Below, piece after piece: positions 1-7,101 of a DNA stretch of 50,687 nt. How positions within the stretch are numbered: position 1 is the stretch's first letter; each line of letters opens with the position of its first letter. Origin of the DNA: DTU024 sp964518875. GTDB taxonomy: Bacteria > Bacillota > Clostridia > Christensenellales > Aristaeellaceae. Below the pieces are notes generated by a model that was not told the origin of the DNA, made no database searches, and saw only the letters and a program-made list of their open reading frames with translations. The DNA lies in NCBI GenBank assembly GCA_964518875.1, contig CAZFHI010000013.1, forward strand, positions 1 to 50,687. Direction: 5' to 3'. The translations under genes were made by a program, and so were the position numbers.

Positions 1-80
1 TCGATCGCTTTTTTCTCAGCTTTCAGTCTCACATCTATTGTAAAGCTACAATTATGAAATCTAAAAAAATAAAATTATCA

Positions 81-109
81 TTGACAAGCTGTAAAACATT
101 TTGTATAAT
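81..109 (+). promoter_or_regulatory. Sigma-A-type promoter of the SH3-repeat protein gene
   Basis: TTGACA at 81-86 and TATAAT at 104-109 are separated by exactly 17 bp, a perfect match to the vegetative consensus. Transcription would start near 116, giving a leader of about 70 nt with AAGGAG at 173-178 before the ATG at 186. The perfect promoter implies strong constitutive expression. Confidence 0.85.
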
Positions 110-185
110 GCAGCTGTTAAAACACAAGGCGTAAAAGCGTCTTATATCGCTTAAGCGCTTTGCCGAAAGAAGAAGGAGTGTATTT

Positions 186-962
186 ATGAAACGCACAAAC
201 AAAACCGTAGCCTTGGTACTGGTTTTAGTGCTTGCGCTTACAAGCGTAGCGACAGCATTTGCTTTCCAAGGCAAAGCCAACACCACAGGCGGCAAACTTA
301 ACGTCTGGAAATATCGTGAAAACATTGGCGACAATACCAAAAACTCGAAGGTTGCTACCGTTAAAAACGGTGCCGATCTTGGCGAGATGACCAATTATGA
401 CGAAAAAACCAAGACATGGTATTCTGAGAAATACGAAGGCTATGTACGCAAAGTATATGTAGCAGAAGTAAAAGCTCCTACAGCGCCTGAAGCAGGCAAA
501 GAAGCCAAAGAATTTGCAGGCAAAGCCAACACCACAGGCGGCAAGCTCAACGTATGGGAAAACAAAGACTTTACCGGCAAAAAGGTTCTCACAGTGAAGA
601 ACGGCGAAAAGCTCGGCACAGTCATTACATATTCAAACAAGCCCTATGCTGAAGTGCTTGACAAAGACGGCAAGGTTATAGGCTATGTACGCAAAGCATA
701 TCTAGCGGAAGCCAAAGCTCCTACAGCGCCTGAAGCAGGCAAAGACGCAAAAGAATTTACAGGCAAAGCCAACACCACAGGCGGCAAGCTTAACGTATGG
801 GAAAACAAAGACTTTACCGGTGAAAAGATTCTCACAGTTAAGAACGGTGAAAAGCTTGGCACAGTCATTACATATTCCAACAAGCCCTATGCTGAAGTAT
901 ATAATGAAGAAGACGAATTCATCGGTTTCGTACGTAAGTGCTATGTAGCGCCTGCAAAATAA
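186..962 (+). CDS. Secreted protein with three tandem SH3-like repeats
   Basis: This 258-residue exported protein has a Sec signal peptide (residues 1 to about 26, ending TAFA) and then three repeats starting at F27, F110 and F191. Repeats 2 and 3 are exactly 81 residues (243 bp) apart and almost identical in DNA; repeat 1 is diverged and two residues longer. Each opens GKANTTGGKLNVW and ends near GYVRK, which resembles a bacterial SH3 (SH3b) fold that binds cell wall or peptides. Repeats are joined by linkers rich in A, P, E and K (KAPTAPEAGK). There is no lipobox, sortase signal or catalytic domain. Isoleucine is ATT/ATC more than ATA, unlike most neighbours, which suggests high expression. 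It is monocistronic between its own promoter and terminator. The SH3 assignment rests on pattern only; the exact role is unknown. Confidence 0.85.
   Translation: MKRTNKTVALVLVLVLALTSVATAFAFQGKANTTGGKLNVWKYRENIGDNTKNSKVATVKNGADLGEMTNYDEKTKTWYSEKYEGYVRKVYVAEVKAPTAPEAGKEAKEFAGKANTTGGKLNVWENKDFTGKKVLTVKNGEKLGTVITYSNKPYAEVLDKDGKVIGYVRKAYLAEAKAPTAPEAGKDAKEFTGKANTTGGKLNVWENKDFTGEKILTVKNGEKLGTVITYSNKPYAEVYNEEDEFIGFVRKCYVAPAK
513..943 (+). repeat. Near-identical 243 bp tandem repeat inside the SH3-like gene
   Basis: The codons from F110 and from F191 start the same unit 243 bp apart. Long identical runs such as the stretches after 521 and 764 show recent duplication or gene conversion. A diverged first unit starts at 264. 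Copy number could change by slippage or recombination. Confidence 0.85.
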
Positions 963-972
963 TAGCAATAAT

Positions 973-1006
973 AAAAAAGCCTTCCCTTTAAACGGGAGGC
1001 TTTTTT
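973..1006 (+). terminator. Rho-independent terminator
   Basis: AAAAAAGCCTTCCC and GGGAGGCTTTTTT form a stem around a short TTTAAAC loop, followed by a T tract. It lies 10 nt after the stop of the SH3-repeat gene. Confidence 0.9.
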
Positions 1007-1366
1007 AATTTAAGATTTTTTATTGAGCTAGTATATGTATAGTAAATAATGCGAGGTTATATATAATTGTTTGCAATAACGAAAGCATGTGTTTTGCTAA
1101 GATTGATGTGTTTATATTTTTGCATGCGTTAATGCTTAATACAGCCGCAATCTGATAAATTGAAAATATATTTAATACAGCCTACGTCTTTACTTACCCA
1201 GCTTAGTGCCGCTATGGATATTTAATGAGGCTCTGCTAAAACATAAAATATCTTTTATTATTTATACCATTAAAAAAACAAGTATAAGCATAAACAGACA
1301 GTGATAAGCGTTAAATATAAAACTTATACAACATATTTTGAATCTTATTTGAAAAAATCTGAATAC
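1007..1366. other. Intergenic stretch with no recognised gene
   Basis: This AT-rich stretch separates the SH3-repeat gene terminator from the tRNA-Arg terminator. I see no credible ORF with a ribosome binding site and no RNA motif. Confidence 0.6.
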
Positions 1367-1398
1367 AAAAAACCGCTGAAAGAAATCAACGGCTTTTT
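1367..1398 (-). terminator. Terminator of tRNA-Arg
   Basis: Read on the minus strand, AAAAAGCCG pairs with CGGTTTTTT around a 14 nt loop directly after the encoded CCA, leaving a T tract at 1367-1372. Confidence 0.75.
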
Positions 1399-1475
1399 TG
1401 GTGCGCCCTGGGGGATTCGAACCCACGACCTCTTGATTCGTAGTCAAGCACTCTATCCAGCTGAGCTAAGAGCGC
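1399..1475 (-). tRNA. tRNA-Arg (anticodon ACG)
   Basis: The 77 nt gene folds into a full cloverleaf: acceptor GCGCTCT/AGGGCGC, D stem GCTC/GAGT, anticodon stem CTTGA/TCAAG with loop CTACGAA, T loop TTCGAAT, discriminator A and an encoded CCA (1399-1401). The ACG anticodon reads CGN arginine codons after deamination to inosine. One T-stem pair (T50 with C64) is mismatched. I therefore keep a small doubt about whether it is fully functional. Confidence 0.95.
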
Positions 1476-1482
1476 ACATTAT

Positions 1483-1500
1483 CATACCCTGCAGGGTATG
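1483..1500. promoter_or_regulatory. Perfect 18 bp palindrome in the tRNA-Arg leader
   Basis: CATACCCTGCAGGGTATG is a perfect palindrome ending 8 bp upstream of the tRNA-Arg 5' end and lying downstream of the inferred start site. In RNA it folds as a 7 bp stem with a UGCA loop; in DNA it could be an operator. Which one is not decidable here. Confidence 0.5.
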
Positions 1501-1512
1501 ACAACGGTGTAT

Positions 1513-1541
1513 ATATTATCATGTTTTTTATGTTTTTACAA
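1513..1541 (-). promoter_or_regulatory. Candidate promoter of tRNA-Arg
   Basis: On the minus strand TTGTAA (1536-1541) and TAATAT (1513-1518) are 17 bp apart. Transcription would start near 1506, giving a leader of about 30 nt that contains the palindrome. A second TTGTCA box at 1499-1504 is too close to the tRNA to be its -35. Confidence 0.55.
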
Positions 1542-1968
1542 GTGTTTTACAATCATTTTTTAAGCTTTTTAGGAATTCCGCATCGATCAACGCAGGTTCG
1601 CTTTTGCGTATCGGGATTTACATGCTTAAGGATTGCGCGAGCATTTGGAAAAGTTAATAAACGTTTAGGTATAACGCATTGATACACTTATGTTTTCCGC
1701 ATCATTTATGCTTGCTTCAGGTATTCCAGATAAGTGTGCTTGCAACGCATTAGGCGTTCATCAACAAAGATGCTTAAAAACGTTTACCAGCGTATAATGA
1801 GCGATAAACAAACTGAAGCAAAGCAAGAAATAAACAGCAAGATAGACTCTTTTTTTTCGTAATTTCGTGTTGCATTTCGTGTTGCATTTTATCATTATTT
1901 TCCTAATTTGTTCCGCGTTATGCGAATCATGGAACAAAAAAGGAAACAAAAAAGTAAATAGTATCAAT
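1542..1968. other. Intergenic stretch between the two tRNA genes
   Basis: No gene is supported here. A 12 bp direct duplication (ATTTCGTGTTGC at 1862-1873 and 1874-1885) is the only local structure I see. Short ORFs on both strands lack ribosome binding sites and recognisable protein features. Confidence 0.55.
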
Positions 1969-1995
1969 GGAAAAGGGAGACTAATTGTCTCCCTT
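1969..1995 (-). terminator. Terminator of tRNA-Leu
   Basis: AAGGGAGAC (1973-1981) and GTCTCCCTT (1987-1995) form a perfect 9 bp stem with a 5 nt loop, with T residues following on the minus strand. It lies 11 nt past the encoded CCA. Confidence 0.85.
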
Positions 1996-2006
1996 ATGTT
2001 TTTCTA

Positions 2007-2091
2007 TGGTGCCGAAGGCGGGAGTCGAACCCGCACAGCCAGAGGCCGGGGGATTTTAAGTCCCCTGCGTCTGCCATTCCGCCACTTCGGC
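2007..2091 (-). tRNA. tRNA-Leu (anticodon TAA)
   Basis: This 85 nt type II tRNA has a long variable arm, acceptor GCCGAAG/CTTCGGC, anticodon stem GGGGA/TCCCC with loop CTTAAAA (anticodon TAA), T loop TTCGACT and an encoded CCA at 2007-2009. It reads UUA and UUG codons. Confidence 0.97.
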
Positions 2092-2100
2092 AACAGGCAT

Positions 2101-2129
2101 ATTATAGCAGTATTCTCGTTCTTTATCAA
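2101..2129 (-). promoter_or_regulatory. Promoter of tRNA-Leu
   Basis: On the minus strand TTGATA (2124-2129) and TATAAT (2101-2106) are 17 bp apart, and the -10 box is preceded by TGC (extended -10). The start would fall a few bases before the tRNA 5' end at 2091. Confidence 0.85.
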
Positions 2130-2351
2130 CGGTTAAAAAGCGCTTTTTTGCGCTTTCTGCGCATATTTACAGGTTTGCTTTAAAAGCGGCGGAGGAATCT
2201 TTTTAAAGAAAACGCTATAAGCGTAAGCGCTATTTTATTATTTATTCAATGCAATGCTTAAATTATCCAAGCTCTCTTTTGTTTATTAAAACGGTTATTT
2301 TATATTATGCAAGTGTTGAATCATGCGCAAAGTAAATATATTAAAAAAATA

Positions 2352-2380
2352 TTGCAAAATATTGCTTTATAGGATAAAAT
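2352..2380 (+). promoter_or_regulatory. Candidate promoter of the ZorAB-like operon
   Basis: TTGCAA (2352-2357) and TAAAAT (2375-2380) are 17 bp apart, in an AT-rich stretch just upstream of GTGAGG at 2391-2396. The rest of the 2130-2351 gap holds only a weak AAAGCGC/GCGCTTT hairpin (2137-2156) and no gene. Confidence 0.55.
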
Positions 2381-2403
2381 TATGAAGAAAGTGAGGCGTG
2401 GCG

Positions 2404-3936
2404 ATGCAGAGTTTTTTTCAGAACATTTCAATTAACCTTGTGGATTTTACCGTTTATACGCTTATAGTGATAGTTATGCTTGTCGGTTTAGGCAAGTGCA
2501 TATTCCCTATGCGCCGCCTGACGCGCATTTTCAGAAGGGCGACGCGATCGCTTGAGATGATGACAATAAAGTCAGGCACGCGTCCCGTATGGCAGGACCC
2601 GCTGTTCTTAGGCAAACCCATGCAGAAGCAGTGGAAGCGCTTTTTGGTAAACGCAGAGCAGCTTGACGCGCGCGGTTTAAGCTGCGATGCAGGAGAATAT
2701 ATAAACGATGAAACCGTCCTTATTTCCTACGCGCACATGAATGTGGCGGAAGGCATACCAGGCATGCTTACAAGCCTTGGCATACTCGGCACTTTTATAG
2801 GCCTTATGCGAGGCGTAACCGGTCTTGACGTTACTAATGCGGAAGCCACTATGGAATCCATTTCGCAGATGATAGGCGGCATGAGCTTTGCTTACGGCAC
2901 GTCAATAGCGGGGCTTTCATGCTCTCTTTTATTTAATATTCTAAACAAAACTGCGCAGGGGTCCGTTACAAGCGCGCAGGATGATTTCATAGACAGCTTC
3001 AGAGAGCTTGTAATGCCTTCTCCTCTTGACGACAGCGTGCATAACATTTGCTATATGGAAGACCAGGCGCGCTTTCTGCGCCAAAGCGCCGCGGATATGC
3101 AGCGCCAGCTTTCAAGCGGTATAGCCAACACGATAGACCGTTCGTTTACGCCCATGAGCAGCCAGATGAACGACTTTATATTGGCGCAGACGCAGGGGCA
3201 GATAGACGGGCTTAACCGCATAGTCGGAAAATTCGTTCAGGGTATGGACGAGGCGCTCGGCGGGCAGCTGAGCAGCCTTACCGAGCATTTGACAAGCTTT
3301 AACCAAAGCCAGCAGCTTTCTCTGGAGGGCGCAAATGAGGCCATGAACGCTGCAAACAGCTTGATAAAAAACATGAACGAAATGCAAAGCCTTAACCAAA
3401 GCGTTATAGAGCGCTTCGAACAGTACATAAACGAGCTGTCCGCTTCGCAGTCAGGCAACGCTCACCTTGCAAACAGCACGGGAGAAACGCTGCAAACACT
3501 GCAGAGCATGGCAGACAGCCTTGTAAAAAGCTTTTCAAAAGTAAAGCAAGGGCAGCAGGCTTTGGAAGATCAAATGGAGCAGTACTCTGATTGGTCCGTA
3601 AGGGTGCTTGAAGCGGTAGAAAAACAGTCTGAAAGAGTTGGAAGCCAGACCCACGCCGTAGCGAATGAAATGGCGGCTTCAAGCAGGATGCTTAAGGAAA
3701 GCTATTCATCATTTGTTGAAGATATAAGCCGCGGCTTTGCGCGCAGCCTGGGGTTATTTGAAGAAAATATGCGCGACATAAGCGAAGCGCTTGCCAGGCA
3801 GTCGAGCACAGCTAAACACGGCGAAAAACTCGATATGCAGCAAATCGCCGCTTTAAACGACACCGTTAAGGAATTGACAGAGGCGCTTAACAGCGCCTCA
3901 GACAAGCTTAGCCTTAAGGAGAAAGCCGATGCATAA
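2404..3936 (+). CDS. ZorA/MotA-like proton channel subunit with long cytoplasmic tail
   Basis: This is a MotA/TolQ/ExbB-family inner-membrane protein. I see three membrane segments at about residues 12-34, 118-140 (with LGILGTFIGLMRG) and 160-182 (MSFAYGTSIAGLSCSL). They are followed by some 325 cytoplasmic residues of mostly helical, Gln/Ser-rich sequence. That tail is the hallmark of ZorA-type rather than flagellar MotA proteins. The start is the ATG at 2404, because GAGG at 2393-2396 is 7 nt upstream; a GTG at 2398 in frame is only 1 nt away from it. The length is 510 residues. It overlaps the next gene by 8 nt. In the family, five such subunits surround a dimer of the partner and use ion flow to drive rotation. 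The known Zorya systems use this in phage defence, but no zorC, zorD or zorE lies nearby. Confidence 0.8.
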   Translation: MQSFFQNISINLVDFTVYTLIVIVMLVGLGKCIFPMRRLTRIFRRATRSLEMMTIKSGTRPVWQDPLFLGKPMQKQWKRFLVNAEQLDARGLSCDAGEYINDETVLISYAHMNVAEGIPGMLTSLGILGTFIGLMRGVTGLDVTNAEATMESISQMIGGMSFAYGTSIAGLSCSLLFNILNKTAQGSVTSAQDDFIDSFRELVMPSPLDDSVHNICYMEDQARFLRQSAADMQRQLSSGIANTIDRSFTPMSSQMNDFILAQTQGQIDGLNRIVGKFVQGMDEALGGQLSSLTEHLTSFNQSQQLSLEGANEAMNAANSLIKNMNEMQSLNQSVIERFEQYINELSASQSGNAHLANSTGETLQTLQSMADSLVKSFSKVKQGQQALEDQMEQYSDWSVRVLEAVEKQSERVGSQTHAVANEMAASSRMLKESYSSFVEDISRGFARSLGLFEENMRDISEALARQSSTAKHGEKLDMQQIAALNDTVKELTEALNSASDKLSLKEKADA

Positions 3937-4918
3937 GCCAAGGCACAGAAGACGGCTTATAGGCAGGGATTCCGGCGAGTACTGGACAAGCTATTCGGAT
4001 ATGCTTTCTTCGCTTCTTCTGGTGTTTATGCTTGCGGTAACGTTCAGCATATACCAGTATTACAGCCTACTCGAAATAAAGACAAAGCAGCTTAACGAGC
4101 AGCAGGCGGAGCTTGACCGCACGCAGTTATCCCTTGTTAAGCAGCAGGACGAGCTTGAAACCGCCCGCGTTACTCTTCTGGGCAAAGAAAAGGAGCTCGC
4201 GAGCGTGCAGATACAGCTTGACGAGCAGCAGGAGGAGCTGCATGCGGCGCAAACAGCGCTTAAAACCAAGGAAGAGGAGCAGGAAGCTTTGCAGCTGACG
4301 CTCGCCGAGCAGGAAGAAGAGCTTGCAGCGCAGCAGCTGCGTGTTGGCGCGCTTGAGCAGGCGCTTAACAGCCAGGCGGAACAGATAGACAAGCTGCTTG
4401 GCGTGCGTACTGCAATAGTTGAAGAATTAAGCCGCACTCTTGCTGAAAAAAACATAAGCGCGAACGTGGACAAGAACACAGGCGATATAGTTCTGGATTC
4501 ACAGCTCATGTTTGCAACAGGCGAAGACAGGCTTGCCCCTGAAGGACAAGCGCAGCTTAAAAAAATAATACCTGTATATCTGCAGGTGCTTTTACAGCCT
4601 GAGTACAGGGACTATGTAGCTGAAATAATAATTGAAGGGCACACGGATTCAAAGGGCAGCTATATGTTCAACCTGGAGCTTAGCCAGCAGCGTGCGCTTA
4701 CCGTAGCTAAGTTCTGCCTTGAAATGCCGGAATTAAGCGCAAGCCAGCGTCAAACCCTGCAAAACATAATTACCGCCAAGGGCAGATCCTTCGCCGATAG
4801 GATTTTCAATCCCGACGGAACGGAAAACTTTGGAGCTTCAAGGCGCGTGGAAATTAAGTTCCGCTTGAAAGACGCCGAAATGATAGAGCAGATGAACAGC
4901 ATACTGCAGGGGAAGTAA
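3929..4918 (+). CDS. ZorB/MotB-like OmpA-domain protein
   Basis: This is the partner of the upstream channel protein. A short basic cytoplasmic start (residues 1-18) is followed by the signature WTSYSDMLSSLLLVFMLAV, where D24 matches the proton-carrying Asp of MotB-type proteins and lies at the start of the only membrane helix. Residues about 45-165 are a long Glu/Gln-rich coiled coil with repeated EEL/QEEL units. Residues about 190-320 are an OmpA-like peptidoglycan-binding domain with GHTDSKG at 237 and an RRVEIKF end. AAGGAG at 3916-3921 sits 7 nt before the ATG, inside the upstream gene. The coiled coil is far longer than in flagellar MotB, so the wall anchor would sit far from the membrane. 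Confidence 0.85.
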   Translation: MHKPRHRRRLIGRDSGEYWTSYSDMLSSLLLVFMLAVTFSIYQYYSLLEIKTKQLNEQQAELDRTQLSLVKQQDELETARVTLLGKEKELASVQIQLDEQQEELHAAQTALKTKEEEQEALQLTLAEQEEELAAQQLRVGALEQALNSQAEQIDKLLGVRTAIVEELSRTLAEKNISANVDKNTGDIVLDSQLMFATGEDRLAPEGQAQLKKIIPVYLQVLLQPEYRDYVAEIIIEGHTDSKGSYMFNLELSQQRALTVAKFCLEMPELSASQRQTLQNIITAKGRSFADRIFNPDGTENFGASRRVEIKFRLKDAEMIEQMNSILQGK

Positions 4919-4921
4919 TTT

Positions 4922-5434
4922 ATGAAAAAGTTTGCATTAATACTGCTGTTTTTAGCCTTGCTGCTTGGCAGCGCGCTTACTTACGCTCTTGTAAATACTT
5001 CTCTTTCTCTGGAGATTCTCGAGCCTAATTTCAGCCCCGCTAAAAATATGCAGCAGCAGTTCGACCGCTGGGCAAAAAGCCACAGCGCTAACGCCGTGCA
5101 GGGCACTGTGTATGACGAAACGCCTTTGACAAACATAGACGATTATTATTTCCACGTATATTCCGTACGCGTTAAAAACACCAGCTTTCTGCCTGTTAAG
5201 ATGTGCGAAATTCAGGTTTCGCCCAAAAAAGGCGATGTATTAAGCTATTCAGGCAAAGTGTCCTTAGGGCAGAGCGATAACAAGAGCACAGACATTTCGC
5301 CTGGCGGCAGCGCTCTTCTGCAGCAGGTGCTTATTACGCAAAGCCCCGGCGGAGAAGCAAGGGAAATTACCGTAAGCTATTACATATGGGGGCACCCGTT
5401 TTTTGTAAAGGAAACCATAAAGCCAGGGCATTAA
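4922..5434 (+). CDS. Small exported protein of the ZorAB-like operon, function unknown
   Basis: The product has 170 residues. An uncleaved membrane anchor or signal peptide (KKFALILLFLALLLGSALTYA) is followed by about 145 extracellular residues that look beta-rich (HVYSVRVKNTSFLPVKMCEIQVSP), similar in feel to DUF4352-type Ig-like folds. It has no cysteine lipobox. It starts 3 nt after the OmpA-domain gene, so it is surely co-transcribed. I do not recognise the family. Its position suggests it works outside the membrane with the channel pair. The transcription terminator stem begins inside the last codons. Confidence 0.7.
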   Translation: MKKFALILLFLALLLGSALTYALVNTSLSLEILEPNFSPAKNMQQQFDRWAKSHSANAVQGTVYDETPLTNIDDYYFHVYSVRVKNTSFLPVKMCEIQVSPKKGDVLSYSGKVSLGQSDNKSTDISPGGSALLQQVLITQSPGGEAREITVSYYIWGHPFFVKETIKPGH

Positions 5435-5455
5435 AACGCGCCTGGCTTTAAAATT
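5418..5455 (+). terminator. Terminator of the ZorAB-like operon
   Basis: TAAAGCCAGG (5418-5427) and CCTGGCTTTA (5441-5450) form a perfect 10 bp stem. The stop codon of the third gene lies in the loop, so the terminator overlaps the coding end. Confidence 0.8.
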
Positions 5456-5749
5456 CATTAAATCTATTATATTAAAAGTTTCTTTAATAATTCAAGTAAA
5501 CAGCTTAAACGCAGCCGCCAAGCGCCGCGGCTGATGCGGCTTTATTGGGAGGGCTTTGATATATTTTTACGTTGTTGTCGTAATTCAGCTTGCAAGAGCA
5601 AGCGAAATATTCCATAGGAAAATTTAAACTGCGCTTTAACGGCGCTTTTAAGGTTTTTCTAAGGCAATATCTGCGTTTTTATGTTAGAATAAGCCATTGA
5701 AAGGCTTTCTCATGGAGTAAGGACATTTTCTTCAAAGCCACGGGGAATC
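5456..5749. other. Intergenic region with candidate extended -10 promoter
   Basis: No gene is seen. An extended -10 element (TG at 5682-5683, TAGAAT at 5685-5690) without a clear -35 could drive the MFS gene; a small AAGCC/GGCTT hairpin follows directly. Confidence 0.4.
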
Positions 5750-5781
5750 GCTTCATTAAATAATAACTTATTTAGTGAAGC
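5750..5781. promoter_or_regulatory. 13 bp inverted repeat upstream of the MFS gene
   Basis: GCTTCATTAAATA (5750-5762) and TATTTAGTGAAGC (5769-5781) are inverted repeats with one G-T pair and a 6 nt gap. They end 39 bp before the start codon. This could be a regulator operator or an attenuator hairpin; there is no T tract. Confidence 0.5.
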
Positions 5782-5820
5782 TTAAAATAAAAAGCCTTTA
5801 CATTATCTCAGGAGACTGCA

Positions 5821-6990
5821 ATGTACCAGCTGCTGCTTATTATAATATACATGTCTTTTATAAGCTTAGGCCTGCCGGACGCCCTTCTTGGCTCCGCTTG
5901 GCCCGCCGCGCACGCGGAGCTTAATGTTCCTGTATCAAACGCCGGGGTTATATCCATGATAATAGCGGCGGGCACTATTGTTTCAAGCCTTATGAGCGAC
6001 AGGCTCACAAAAAGGCTTGGCACGGCAAGGCTTACGGCGGTAAGCGTTCTTATGACAGCTTTTGCGCTTTTAGGGTTTTCGATAAGCGGCTCTTTTTTAA
6101 GCCTGTGCTTTTTAGCCGTTCCATACGGACTTGGAGCGGGAAGCGTTGACGCGGCGCTTAACAACTATGTGGCGCTTAATTACAGGAGCAGCCATATGAG
6201 CTGGCTGCACTGCATGTGGGGATTAGGCGCCGCGGCGGGGCCTGCCGTTATGGGCAGGGTTTTAGCTGAAGGCAGCAGCTGGCGCTTGGGGTACCGCGAT
6301 ATAGGGTTAATACAGCTTGCGCTGTCTGCCGTTTTATTTGCCGCTTTGCCTTTATGGAAAAATGCCGGAAAGGCTTCGTACGCAAAAACAGAACGCGCTT
6401 TTCCTTTAAAAAAGGTTGTAAAAATAAAAGGCGCAAAGGAAGCGATGATAATATTCTTTTTCTACTGCGCCGCCGAGCAGACCGTTATACTTTGGAGCAG
6501 CAGCTTTCTGGCCTTTCACTATTCTATGCCCAAAGACGTGTCCGCAAGGCTGGCGGGTCTGTTTTATATAGGCATAACGGCGGGAAGGGCGCTTAACGGC
6601 TTTTTAACGCTTAAGCTTTCAGACGACAGGCTTATATCAGGCGGAAGCATTATAGCGGCTATCGGGGCTTTGCTGCTTTGGTTTGGCGGCGCAGGCGCTA
6701 TGGCGGGGCTTATGCTTCTGGGCCTTGGCTGCGCCCCTATATATCCCTGCATGATGCACGCAACGCCGTCGCGCTTTGGAAAAGACTATTCCCAGGCGCT
6801 TATAGGCGTGCAGATGGCAAGCGCCTATACAGGCACAAGCCTTATGCCGCCGCTTTTTGGCGCGCTGACAAGGTACGCGGGACTAAGTTTTTTACCTGCG
6901 TATATTCTTATTATAGTAATCGCTATGCTGCTTTTTCATAAGCGTTTAACAGATAAAAAACTTAATCCGGATAAAAACGGCGTAGTATGA
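5821..6990 (+). CDS. MFS transporter
   Basis: This is a 389-residue integral membrane protein of the major facilitator superfamily with about 12 hydrophobic segments. The N-terminal signature GLPDALLGSAWPAAH and the loop DRLTKRLGTARL (the MFS loop 2-3 motif) place it near the FucP/sugar-proton symporter branch, but the substrate cannot be read from sequence. AGGAG at 5810-5814 is 6 nt before the ATG. It stands alone, with its own upstream inverted repeat, and is followed after about 110 bp by the addB-like gene. Confidence 0.8.
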   Translation: MYQLLLIIIYMSFISLGLPDALLGSAWPAAHAELNVPVSNAGVISMIIAAGTIVSSLMSDRLTKRLGTARLTAVSVLMTAFALLGFSISGSFLSLCFLAVPYGLGAGSVDAALNNYVALNYRSSHMSWLHCMWGLGAAAGPAVMGRVLAEGSSWRLGYRDIGLIQLALSAVLFAALPLWKNAGKASYAKTERAFPLKKVVKIKGAKEAMIIFFFYCAAEQTVILWSSSFLAFHYSMPKDVSARLAGLFYIGITAGRALNGFLTLKLSDDRLISGGSIIAAIGALLLWFGGAGAMAGLMLLGLGCAPIYPCMMHATPSRFGKDYSQALIGVQMASAYTGTSLMPPLFGALTRYAGLSFLPAYILIIVIAMLLFHKRLTDKKLNPDKNGVV

Positions 6991-7056
6991 ACAAAGCTTT
7001 TCCCATTTATGATGATGTAAATTTTAACAAGTAAAACGCATAATATTATTAAGTTT

Positions 7057-7085
7057 TTGCCAAGCGATGCGCGCTGTGATAAAAT
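7057..7085 (+). promoter_or_regulatory. Candidate promoter of the addB-like gene
   Basis: TTGCCA (7057-7062) and TAAAAT (7080-7085) are 17 bp apart, with a TG just upstream of the -10 box. The start near 7092 would give a very short leader ending in GGAGG. Confidence 0.5.
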
Positions 7086-7101
7086 AGATTCGGAGGATTT
7101 T

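Noticed and set aside
1476..1504. TTGTCA / GATAAT as the tRNA-Arg promoter
   Set aside because: The -10 box would be immediately next to the tRNA, placing the start inside it; the boxes at 1513-1541 fit better.
1761..1967. 68-codon minus-strand ORF between the tRNAs
   Set aside because: No ribosome binding site; its NTKCNTK repeat comes from a 12 bp DNA duplication, and the composition looks random.
4060..4509. 149-codon minus-strand ORF rich in Ser and Cys
   Set aside because: It is the antisense of the repetitive coiled-coil of the OmpA-domain gene, with no ribosome binding site.
2404..5434. Complete Zorya defence system
   Set aside because: zorC, zorD and zorE candidates are missing; the next genes are an MFS permease and addB. 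Only the ZorAB-like pair plus a small exported protein can be supported.
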